This document shows positions 6,986 through 13,873 of a stretch of 13,873 nt of DNA, one piece after another. How positions within the stretch are numbered: position 1 is the first letter of the stretch; the number at the start of each line of letters is the position of its first letter. The notes under the pieces were generated by a model. It searched no databases and was not told where the DNA came from. It was given only the letters and a program-made list of their open reading frames with translations. A program made the translations under genes and the position numbers. The stretch comes from CAYQCN01 sp964415975 (GTDB lineage Bacteria > Patescibacteriota > Saccharimonadia > QS-5-54-17): assembly GCA_964415975.1 (NCBI GenBank), contig CAYQCN010000019.1:1-13873 (forward strand). Direction: 5' to 3'.

Positions 6986-8139
6986 ACCGGCCAGGCCTTA
7001 TTCCGAAGTTACGGCCGTTATTTTGCCGAGTTCCTTAACGAAGGTTCTCTCGTACACCTTGGTCTACTCGACCAGAGCACCTGTGTCGGTTTGCGGTACG
7101 GTTAGAATAGTTTATAAGTGACATGCCTTTTCTGGTCGGTTTGGGTCACGCGACTCATCCCTAAACTGGGACTCGCATTCGTGCTTCGGCTTCACAATTA
7201 AGTGAAGACTAGACACTTAGACAGCTATAGCCAAAAGCTGCTCACGCTACCATACCGCGCAACACGGCACAACAACTATACTAGTACGGGAATATTAACC
7301 CGTTGTCCATCGCCTACGCTGCTCGCCTCGGCTTAGGACCGACTAACCCTGAGATGATAATCATGGCTCAGGAAACCTTGCTCTTTCGGTGGAGGGGTTT
7401 CTCACCCCTCTTATGACTACTAATTCCAGCATTCTCACTTCCCCGCGCTCCACCTGGCCTTCCGGCTCGGCTTCAGTGCTGCGAGGAACGCTCCTCTACC
7501 ACTTTTAACTAAAGTTAAAAATCCGCGATTTCGGTACCAAACTTGAGCCCCGTTACATTTTCCGCGCAAAGTCACAATCGATCAGTGAGCTGTTACGCAC
7601 TCTTTAAATGCATGGCTGCTTCTAAGCCAACATCCTGATTGTCTCTGCGACTTCACTTCGTTTCCCACTTAGTTTGGATTTAGGGACCTTAATCGGCGGT
7701 CTGGGCTGTTTCCCTTTCGAGCATGGAGCTTAGCCCCCATGTTCTAACTGCCGTGATTCCACCATCGGCATTCGTAGTTTGACAGGGTTGAGTACCTTTG
7801 CAGGCCCCAGACCCAATCAGAGCTCTACCTCCGATGGCTAATACACGACGCTAGCCCTAAAGCTATTTCGAGGAGAACCAGCTATCTCCGAGTTCGATTA
7901 GCATTTCACCGCTATCCACAGGTCATCCAAGTACGTTGCATTGTACAATGGTTCGGCCCTTCACGAGCTGTTACACTCGCTTCAGCCTGCCCATGGATAG
8001 GTCACTCGGTTTCGGGTCTAATCCGCAGCACTATATCGGCCAATTAGGCCTCGCTTTCACTGTGGCTCCACCAAATGGCTTAACCAAGCACTACAGATTA
8101 ACTCGCTGGATCGTTCTACAAAAAGCACGCCGTCACCAA

Positions 8140-8258
8140 GCTCCTCACTCACGTTCGCTCGCTTGAGGTTTTAGTAGTTAGGTTTTAGGTTTTAGTATTT
8201 TCAACTAACAACTATTATCTTAAACCTCACACCTCTGCTTCGAACGTTAGTGAGAAGC
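8140..8258 (-). repeat. 23S intervening sequence copy 2 (helix 25)
   Basis: A 119-bp member of the same insertion family, flanked by minus-strand GGAGTCGGAGCTGA and TTGGTGACGGCG, which correspond to the two sides of helix 25 (E. coli about 530-560). Helix 25 is a known intervening-sequence site in Salmonella. The terminal arm is an 18-bp stem with one mismatch, and the inner stem reads TGAGGTTT/AAACCTCA. The last 27 bp or so on the plus strand (cctctgcttcgaacgttag and onward to gaagc) are identical in all three copies. Confidence 0.85.
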
Positions 8259-8312
8259 TCAGCTCCGACTCCTTGTAAGCATACAATTTCAGGTCTATTT
8301 CACTCCCCTTTC

Positions 8313-8355
<43 letters not shown>

Positions 8356-8643
8356 ATCGTACATCATATTTAGCCTTGGAAGGTGGGCCTCCCAGATTCA
8401 GTCAGGGTTACACGTGTCCCGACTTACTCGAGACGACAAGTATAAAGTGCACAGGTTTTCGTATACGGGGCTATCACCCTCTATGGCAATTCTTTCCAGA
8501 ATTTTCTACTAACCATGCGCATTGGTAACTTTACCGGCTCAGTGACAGCTGGCCGCCACAAACAGCAGTATTTATAAAAATACTCCTGTTTGATTGCTTG
8601 TCATCTCACAACCCGTCTAAGACATTCGCCTGTCAGCTTATTC

Positions 8644-8761
8644 GCTCCTCGCTCACGCTCGGTCGCTTAAGGTTTTAGTTATTAGTTTTAGGTCTTAGTA
8701 CTTTTAACTAACACCTACCACCTTAAACCTCACACCTCTGCTTCGAACGTTAGTGAGAAGC
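8644..8761 (-). repeat. 23S intervening sequence copy 3 (domain I variable region)
   Basis: A 118-bp member of the same family, in domain I between the conserved GAGCGAAAGGGGAACAG segment and the TCTGGAAAG segment (E. coli about 270-300). Terminal arms GCTTCTCAC.../...GCGAGGAGC pair with two mismatches; the inner stem TGAGGTTT/AAACCTTA has a G-U pair where copy 2 has G-C. It is the most 5' copy in the transcript. Confidence 0.85.
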
Positions 8762-9063
8762 AAAAGTCTTAGTCGTTTGGACTGTTCCCCTTTCGCTCGC
8801 CACTACTTAGAGAATCGCATATGCTTTCTTTTCCACTGAGTACTAAGATGTTTCAGTTCCCCAGGTTCCCGCCAACTATCCTATATATTCAGATAGAGGT
8901 GATCTTGCATTACCAAGATCGGGTTTCCCCATTCGGACACCCCCGGATCAGAGCTTGTTTGGCAGCTCCCCGAGGCTTATCGCAGCCTACTACGTCCTTC
9001 TTCGGTGATTGTACGTCAAGGCATCCGTTGTATGCTCTTACTCGACTTTTGCATTTTCTTACA

Positions 9064-9092
9064 CCAACTTAATTAGCAAATATAACGACTAC
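9064..9092 (-). other. 23S precursor processing stem, 5' (leader) arm
   Basis: Pairs with the trailer at 5558-5586 (see that entry). The same leader can instead form a local hairpin, AATTAGCAAAT/ATTTGCTAATT (9070-9102), which would compete with the long-range stem. A further leader hairpin, GCTCCC/GGGAGC, is at 9121-9151. Confidence 0.7.
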
Positions 9093-9223
9093 ATTTGCTA
9101 ATTGTTTGTTAACGTTCTTGGCTCCCGCCAAAACCTGCTGCTTCAGGGAGCTCATACGCAGAGTGACTTTTATAAAACTGGAATCACCCAGCGCATAATC
9201 TCTTACTCTTAACAGCAAACTAA

Positions 9224-9253
9224 ATAGTATCACAAAGACTTATAGTGTGTAAA
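9224..9253 (-). promoter_or_regulatory. Probable promoter of the 23S-5S unit
   Basis: On the minus strand TTTACA (9248-9253; 5 of 6 to the -35 consensus), an 18-bp spacer, then TACTAT (9224-9229) preceded by TGA, an extended -10. The start would be near 9217, giving a leader of about 160 nt that carries the 5' processing arm. A promoter is needed here because 16S is over 3 kb upstream with an opposite-strand gene between. It is divergent to the reductase promoter 60 bp away. Confidence 0.5.
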
Positions 9254-9309
9254 TAGTACAGGTCGGTACGTTAGGACTTATTATGTAAATCAAACTAAGA
9301 CAGTTTGAC

Positions 9310-9338
9310 TTGTCCAATGCATATCAAGTCAGTACAAT
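9310..9338 (+). promoter_or_regulatory. Probable promoter of the ferric reductase gene, giving a leaderless mRNA
   Basis: TTGTCC (9310-9315; 4 of 6 to the -35 consensus), a 17-bp spacer, TACAAT (9333-9338; 5 of 6 to TATAAT), then 7 nt to the A of an ATG at 9346. The expected transcription start therefore falls on or next to the start codon. No Shine-Dalgarno is visible. The alternative TTG start at 9310 would be the -35 box itself. Confidence 0.5.
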
Positions 9339-9345
9339 AGCCACA

Positions 9346-10698
9346 ATGGCTATCAAAGAGGTGTTATCGCGGTCTGTAGACGCCGTGAATATTTACAAAA
9401 AAATCAAACCCACAACTGGAATTTTAGTCAGTATTATAGTCATACTTATACCGACTTTTGCTTGGGTGCCTGGTTATGACTTCAGCGGCCTTTCAAATGT
9501 AGAAATATTTGGAACTGTTTTAAAGAGAGGTACGGCTATAGCCGGTACAGCTGTATTTGCTTGGACTCTCATATTGAGCGGCAGATACAAGCTACTTGAC
9601 TCGTGGTTCAAAGGGCTCGACCAGGCCTACATAGTTCACCGCTTCTTGGGCACTGCCATCATGGGTCTCCTTATTTTGCACCCTCTAGGCTATACAGTCT
9701 TATATTTAGCTGAATACGGCACCAGCGGATTATTGCAGCACTTCTTAGGATTTGAAAGCATAGCTATCACTCTTGGCCGAATATCTCTGTACGGACTAAT
9801 ACTTATAGGGGCATGGTCGATTTTAGCCAAGGTCAAACACGAAACCTTCATCTCTATTCACCGCTGGCTAGGAGTGCTGTTTGTTATGGGCGCCGCTCAT
9901 GGATTTATGTCTGGGGGAGAATCTATATTAGCCACTAACCAGTTCATGTGGTGGTACATGCTGATACTGTCCGCTATCGCCACCCTGACGTTTATACATT
10001 ACTCAATATTAAATGATTTCTTGCACAAGTATTACAAATATAAAGTTAAGTCAGTCGATATGTTGCCAGGCGGAGTTATCGACATAGTCATAACCCCAAA
10101 GTACCGAACGGCCAATTTCAAGCCTGGACAATTTTTCTATGTAGCTTTTGACTACATGGACCCTGAAGCCTACCATCCATACTCTGTGGCCTCTGGCAAT
10201 GAGGACAGTGATATGCGCTTTCTCATTAAGCAGCTAGGAGACTATACAAATCAACTAAAACACCTCAAAACAGACACCGACGCCAAGTTAAAAGGGCCGT
10301 ATGGCGGTTTCACCTTCGATGATCACAAGCACAGTAAACAGCTATGGATAGCGGGCGGCATTGGGGTGACTCCGTTTCTAAGCAAAGCCCACAGCCTAAG
10401 ATTCAGCAAGCTCTACCCCGAAATCAAAATGTTCCACTTTGCTAAAACTCCAGATGAAGCCCTCGATAAAGATGTACTCGATATCATTCAAAAAGACCAC
10501 AAAGCCTTTGACTATACATGTCTGCCTGAAAATAAATTCGGAATTATATCTCTGCAGGATATAGTCGATCAGATAGGTCCGCTCGATGAGTATGCTATCT
10601 ATATGTGTGGCCCGCCTGGCATGCTTGATGCCTACAGTCAGCAAGCCGAGGAGCTAGGCCTCAACAACCAGCTATATTTCGAAGAGTTTGACTATTAA
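9346..10698 (+). CDS. Ferric reductase/NADPH oxidase-like transmembrane flavocytochrome
   Basis: A 450-residue membrane enzyme predicted to pass electrons from NAD(P)H through FAD and two hemes b across the membrane, probably to ferric iron or oxygen. Order of domains: about six transmembrane helices (25-225), with two His pairs, H98/H112 (HRFLGTAIMGLLILH) and H172/H185 (HRWLGVLFVMGAAH), spaced as in the FRE/Nox superfamily; an FAD-binding barrel (about 233-320) with HPYSVAS (277-283); and an NAD(P)-binding domain with GGIGVTP (337-343) and CGPPG (421-425). It ends in an aromatic-acidic tail (FEEFDY), common in this superfamily. The ATG at 9346 is preferred over TTG at 9310 because the latter overlaps a -35-like box; the skipped residues add no domain. 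It lies alone on the plus strand, convergent with the next gene. Family is secure; the acceptor is not known. Confidence 0.9.
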   Translation: MAIKEVLSRSVDAVNIYKKIKPTTGILVSIIVILIPTFAWVPGYDFSGLSNVEIFGTVLKRGTAIAGTAVFAWTLILSGRYKLLDSWFKGLDQAYIVHRFLGTAIMGLLILHPLGYTVLYLAEYGTSGLLQHFLGFESIAITLGRISLYGLILIGAWSILAKVKHETFISIHRWLGVLFVMGAAHGFMSGGESILATNQFMWWYMLILSAIATLTFIHYSILNDFLHKYYKYKVKSVDMLPGGVIDIVITPKYRTANFKPGQFFYVAFDYMDPEAYHPYSVASGNEDSDMRFLIKQLGDYTNQLKHLKTDTDAKLKGPYGGFTFDDHKHSKQLWIAGGIGVTPFLSKAHSLRFSKLYPEIKMFHFAKTPDEALDKDVLDIIQKDHKAFDYTCLPENKFGIISLQDIVDQIGPLDEYAIYMCGPPGMLDAYSQQAEELGLNNQLYFEEFDY

Positions 10699-10737
10699 AG
10701 ATACGCCAAGCAACTCAAAATAACTTGGTTTATATTT

Positions 10738-10778
10738 AAAAACCCACCTCTTCATTTTCGAGGTGGGTTTTTATTTTT
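10738..10778. terminator. Bidirectional terminator between convergent genes
   Basis: A perfect stem AAACCCACCTC/GAGGTGGGTTT (arms ending at 10750 and starting at 10760, loop of 9 nt) is flanked by T-runs on both strands (TTTTTATTTTTT on plus; TTTTTAAAT on minus). It serves the reductase gene on the plus strand and the Ig-like protein gene on the minus strand. Confidence 0.88.
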
Positions 10779-10792
10779 TGGCGCTTTGAGTA

Positions 10793-11611
10793 TTAGTTAC
10801 CAGCACCAGTGCCAGCTAGTTCTTCAGGCAACTCCTCTTCCTCAGGTCCAGCTTGCGGAGTCTCTTCTGGCTCTTCCTCCTCTGGCTCAGGCTCGGGTTC
10901 TGGTTCTTGAATGGTTACAGCATTGGCTGCTACTACTTCCTGCTCATTGCCAGCTTCATCAAAGGCTAGTACCGCAACATCATATGTTCCTGGCGCTAAC
11001 TCCTGCTCAACTACTGCCTCCCAATCACCGTTTGCAACTAAAGGCTCGTATACCTCGCCATCCACCATTACCATGACATCCGACTCTTCATCGAAACCAC
11101 TAATCGTTCCAGTGATTGTGGGAGTCTTATCCTCTGTGCTCAGAGGGTCGACATCTGCTTCTATGGGCTCGGGTTCGGGTTCGGGTTCGGGTTCAGGCTC
11201 GGGTTCGGGTTCGGGTTCGGGTTCAGTCACTTCGACCTCATCATCTACATCATCCACGTCTTGACTGTCTATATACCACCAAATACCACCACCAACCATA
11301 AGTAAAAATAGTAGCGCCACTAGACCAATTATGAGCGGTTTCTTATTGCTGTTAGGCTCAGCTGGTGGCGCTTGGGCTGCCACTGCAGGTGGCGGAGTGA
11401 CCGGAGTCTGTTCCATTTTAGAAAACTGGCCTTCATCTTTGCTGCTTGGCCCGCTATTGTTTGGATTGGCCAAGTCTACAGAGGCAGAACTATAATCTGC
11501 AGGCTGCTCTTGCGTATCACCAACTTGCGATTCTAATGCTTGATTCTGACTTTGGTCATCAGGGCTAGCCTGTGTATCATTGTCTTTATTAGGCTGCTTC
11601 TCTTCTACCAT
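10793..11611 (-). CDS. Single-pass membrane protein with (Glu-Pro)10 linker and Ig-like domain
   Basis: A 272-residue protein of unknown role. Order: a polar, Gln/Asn/Asp/Pro-rich N-terminus without a signal peptide (1-90), one transmembrane helix after two lysines (about 92-114), an acidic stretch (116-129), a strict (EP)10 repeat (130-149), a bacterial Ig-like domain (about 163-232; TPTITGTISG ... GDWEAVV ... LAPGTYDVAVLAFDEAGNEQ), a second EP/E-rich acidic segment (236-262) and the terminus ELAGTGAGN. The likely topology is N-inside with the EP stalk holding the Ig-like domain outside the membrane. The terminus recalls an LPxTG sorting motif but lacks Pro and has no membrane segment or basic tail after it, so sortase anchoring is unlikely. 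The ATG at 11611 has an AAGG Shine-Dalgarno about 8 nt upstream. A role in surface or host contact is only a guess. Confidence 0.85.
   Translation of the reverse strand: MVEEKQPNKDNDTQASPDDQSQNQALESQVGDTQEQPADYSSASVDLANPNNSGPSSKDEGQFSKMEQTPVTPPPAVAAQAPPAEPNSNKKPLIIGLVALLFLLMVGGGIWWYIDSQDVDDVDDEVEVTEPEPEPEPEPEPEPEPEPEPIEADVDPLSTEDKTPTITGTISGFDEESDVMVMVDGEVYEPLVANGDWEAVVEQELAPGTYDVAVLAFDEAGNEQEVVAANAVTIQEPEPEPEPEEEEPEETPQAGPEEEELPEELAGTGAGN
11165..11224 (-). repeat. Hexanucleotide microsatellite coding (Glu-Pro)10
   Basis: Ten in-frame 6-bp units of GAACCC, with GAGCCT and GAGCCC variants, run without interruption. Because the unit is two codons, gain or loss of units would change linker length without breaking the frame. 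Confidence 0.92.
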
Positions 11612-11664
11612 AGTGACTACCTTTTATATAATTTGTTTTTATTTTAACTTAGCTTATACCTAGC

Positions 11665-11692
11665 ATTTTACATACTTGGCGTTTATTGTCAA
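11665..11692 (-). promoter_or_regulatory. Promoter of the Ig-like membrane protein gene
   Basis: On the minus strand a perfect TTGACA (11687-11692) is followed after 16 bp by TAAAAT (11665-11670; 5 of 6). It would give a 5' leader of about 45 nt before the ATG at 11611. This is the best sigma-70-type match in the window. A weaker AT-rich TATATA lies closer to the gene. Confidence 0.6.
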
Positions 11693-11780
11693 ATGTCCGT
11701 GCTCAAACAATAATCTACCCAGAAATCATCCTGCAACTCATAATTAATTTAGACACTTTCAGCATACCCAACCCAACTAG

Positions 11781-11861
11781 CCGGTCGCTTTCAGCGACCA
11801 TGTCGGTTCTCATCATGTTTACACCAAGAAAAAAGCCCCGGCTTTCGCTCGGGACTCTTTT
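11781..11861. repeat. Direct repeat copy A (hairpin plus terminator)
   Basis: An 81-bp unit: a perfect hairpin GGTCGCT-TTC-AGCGACC (11783-11799), a spacer, then the terminator stem at 11834-11856. It recurs 174 bp further on as copy B (11955-12009 plus 12110-12135), identical over all readable bases but interrupted there by the assembly gap. Confidence 0.85.
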
Positions 11862-11863
11862 TG
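11824..11863. terminator. Terminator hairpin in repeat copy A
   Basis: On the minus strand AGTCCCGAGC pairs with GCCGGGGCT (one bulged A) around GAAA, followed by TTTTTTCTT. The plus strand also ends in a T-run (CTTTTTG). It is the same terminator as the one after tRNA-Ala, so this copy appears to be a duplication rather than the end of a gene here. Confidence 0.7.
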
Positions 11864-11867
11864 CCAT

Positions 11868-11881
11868 GAGCATGTCGGATT
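11868..11881 (-). pseudogene. 14-nt fragment matching the tRNA-Ala 3' part
   Basis: Plus-strand gagcatgtcggatt is identical to 12143-12156, the 3' acceptor and T-arm bases of tRNA-Ala. In both places it lies next to the terminator hairpin, though the few bases between differ (ATGGC here, the CCACCAAG end of the tRNA there). It looks like a remnant from duplication of the tRNA 3' end plus terminator. The rest of the tRNA is not present. Confidence 0.55.
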
Positions 11882-11954
11882 ATCTCCCTGTCGGTCGATG
11901 CGCCGTCGTCGCATGCTCGGAACAAGATTCCTGCGCGTGCTCCTAGTCTTCGAA

Positions 11955-12135
11955 CCGGTCGCTTTCAGCGACCATGTCGGTTCTCATCATGTTTACACCA
12001 AGAAAAAAGNNNNNNNNNNNNNNNNNNNNNNNNNNNNNNNNNNNNNNNNNNNNNNNNNNNNNNNNNNNNNNNNNNNNNNNNNNNNNNNNNNNNNNNNNNN
12101 NNNNNNNNNCCCCGGCTTTCGCTCGGGACTCTTTT
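11955..12135. repeat. Direct repeat copy B, split by the assembly gap
   Basis: 11955-12009 repeats 11781-11835 exactly and 12110-12135 repeats 11836-11861 exactly, so the two sides of the N-run are the two halves of one repeat copy. If joined directly, CCAAGAAAA (before the gap) and TTTTCTTGG (after it) would extend the terminator stem. The 11882-11954 stretch between copies is GC-rich with short palindromes and has no gene that I can support. Confidence 0.75.
12010..12109. other. Assembly gap (100 N)
   Basis: Exactly 100 Ns, the conventional length for a gap of unknown size. It falls inside a repeat copy, which explains the assembly break. Real gap length could be zero or include further repeat units. 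Confidence 0.97.
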
Positions 12136-12137
12136 CT

Positions 12138-12214
12138 TGGTGGAGCATGTCGGATTCGAACCGACGACCCCCTGCTTGCAAAGCAGGTGCTCTGACCAGC
12201 TGAGCTAATGCCCC
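12138..12214 (-). tRNA. tRNA-Ala (TGC), CCA encoded
   Basis: A complete cloverleaf on the minus strand: acceptor GGGGCAT/ATGCTCC (one G-U), D-arm GCTC...GAGC, anticodon stem CCTGC/GCAGG with loop TTTGCAA (anticodon TGC), and T-arm GTCGG-TTCGAAT-CCGAC. The discriminator is A and CCA is encoded. It follows tRNA-Ile and ends the 16S unit, as in a classical 16S-23S spacer. Confidence 0.96.
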
Positions 12215-12233
12215 ACAATTTTTCTCTTTAACC

Positions 12234-12259
12234 CCGAATAAAATTCCGATTTTATTCGG
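12234..12259. other. Perfect hairpin between tRNA-Ile and tRNA-Ala
   Basis: A 10-bp perfect inverted repeat CCGAATAAAA/TTTTATTCGG with a 6-nt loop, next to the larger stem-loop. It is probably a cleavage signal separating the tRNAs. No T-run follows, so termination is unlikely. Confidence 0.6.
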
Positions 12260-12266
12260 AAGAGGA

Positions 12267-12344
12267 GAATTCGATAAGCCTCAAAGGCTGTGCTGTCGTA
12301 GCGTAAGCTTTGACAGCACAGCCTGACCCAGCTTATCGCAATTC
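12267..12344. other. Large stem-loop in the tRNA-Ile/tRNA-Ala spacer
   Basis: Outer arms GAATTCGATAAGC (12267-12279) and GCTTATCGCAATTC (12331-12344) pair with one bulge. The inner stem AGGCTGTGCTGTC (12285-12297) pairs perfectly with GACAGCACAGCCT (12312-12324). It is a strong double-stranded RNA structure, typical of RNase III processing sites in rRNA spacers. Confidence 0.7.
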
Positions 12345-12348
12345 GACG

Positions 12349-12426
12349 TGGTGGGCGATCGTGGACTTGAACCACGGACCTCGTCATTATCAGTGACGCG
12401 CTCTAACCGGACTGAGCTAATCGCCC
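12349..12426 (-). tRNA. tRNA-Ile (GAT), CCA encoded
   Basis: A complete cloverleaf on the minus strand: acceptor GGGCGAT/ATCGCCC, D-arm GCTC...GAGC, anticodon stem CGTCA/TGACG with loop CTGATAA (anticodon GAT), T-arm CGTGG-TTCAAGT-CCACG, discriminator A, encoded CCA; 78 nt in all. It lies about 265 bp downstream of 16S. Confidence 0.96.
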
Positions 12427-12460
12427 TTGATTATGGCACTTAGAAAGTATAAATCATATA

Positions 12461-12473
12461 CACATTAAGAGCA
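12461..12473 (-). promoter_or_regulatory. Possible boxA antitermination element
   Basis: Minus-strand TGCTCTTAATGTG resembles the rRNA boxA consensus (TGCTCTTTAACA). It lies between a terminator-like hairpin and tRNA-Ile. Position in an rRNA spacer is typical, but the match is short and could be chance. Confidence 0.3.
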
Positions 12474-12487
12474 ATTGGGCCTAACAT

Positions 12488-12523
12488 CAAAAGAGGCCTG
12501 GCTTGCAATAAGCTGGCCTCTTT
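12488..12523 (-). other. Terminator-like or processing hairpin between 16S and tRNA-Ile
   Basis: On the minus strand AAAGAGGCC (12515-12523) pairs perfectly with GGCCTCTTT (12490-12498), with an inner GCTT/AAGC. It is followed by TTTTGAT, so it could end transcripts after 16S or act as a processing stem. Because two tRNAs lie downstream, complete termination is unlikely unless antitermination operates. Confidence 0.55.
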
Positions 12524-12690
12524 ATTAGTTTTAACAACTTAGATCGTGCAGCATAACCAATTTGCCATAAGACAAATCGACCTTGGGATCTACCTTAAAC
12601 TTAGCCCTTCAGTGTTGTCATTAAGACATCACCTTATCTCTAAGCAAGGTAGGTCTAGTTCACGAGTATTAATCGGAACGGTTTTCCCTA

Positions 12691-13873
<1,183 letters not shown>

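Noticed and set aside
10786..11301. Plus-strand frames with Gly-Ser or Arg-Val repeats
   Set aside because: They are mirror images of the (EP)10 coding repeat; the minus-strand frame has a promoter, Shine-Dalgarno, membrane helix and Ig-like domain.
11882..11954. Degenerate tRNA between the repeat copies
   Set aside because: A GGTTCGAA motif is present on the minus strand, but flanking bases do not pair as T-arm or acceptor stem.
11898..12218. Frames running through the N-gap
   Set aside because: They exist only because Ns do not produce stops, and they overlap tRNA-Ala.

Overview
The window looks like part of a Saccharibacteria (TM7)-type genome from the Candidate Phyla Radiation. The partial 16S rRNA carries stretches I associate with that lineage, for example GAAGAATATGACGG and GATACTAGCTGTTGG. 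The F-type ATP synthase proteins are divergent, the 23S rRNA gene carries several insertions, and TGA is used as a stop codon, which argues against the code-25 lineages (Absconditabacteria, Gracilibacteria). The assignment comes from memory of 16S signatures, not from a search.

Positions 1-5260, minus strand: an ATP synthase operon. Reading 5' to 3' it holds a secreted/membrane protein whose C-terminus resembles a subunit c hairpin, then atpF (b), atpH (delta), atpA (alpha), an unannotated 31-codon small ORF, atpG (gamma) and the first 307 codons of atpD (beta). The genes are tightly packed or overlapping and most have strong Shine-Dalgarno sequences. No atpB (a) or recognisable atpE (c) lies at the operon head; the region just upstream is the rRNA terminator. 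The small ORF is joined to atpA by an ATGA overlap and to atpG by a GTGA overlap.

Positions 5300-9260, minus strand: an independent 23S-5S unit with its own promoter, a long leader/trailer processing stem and a terminator. The 23S gene contains three near-identical insertions of about 118 bp in three different variable regions. Each folds into a long rod with paired changes between copies. A fourth, unrelated hairpin insertion of about 130 bp sits in helix 79. These look like intervening sequences that could fragment the mature 23S rRNA.

Positions 9310-11700: two convergent protein genes share a bidirectional terminator. One is a plus-strand Nox/FRE-type ferric reductase, apparently leaderless. 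The other is a minus-strand single-pass membrane protein with a (Glu-Pro)10 linker and an Ig-like domain. They separate the 23S-5S unit from the 16S unit.

Positions 11700-13873, minus strand: 16S (3' part) - tRNA-Ile(GAT) - tRNA-Ala(TGC) - terminator. Next to tRNA-Ala is a 174-bp-offset direct repeat that contains the terminator and is broken by a 100-N assembly gap. One copy carries a 14-nt fragment of the tRNA-Ala 3' end. The rRNA genes are therefore split into two units that probably derive from one ancestral 16S-Ile-Ala-23S-5S operon.
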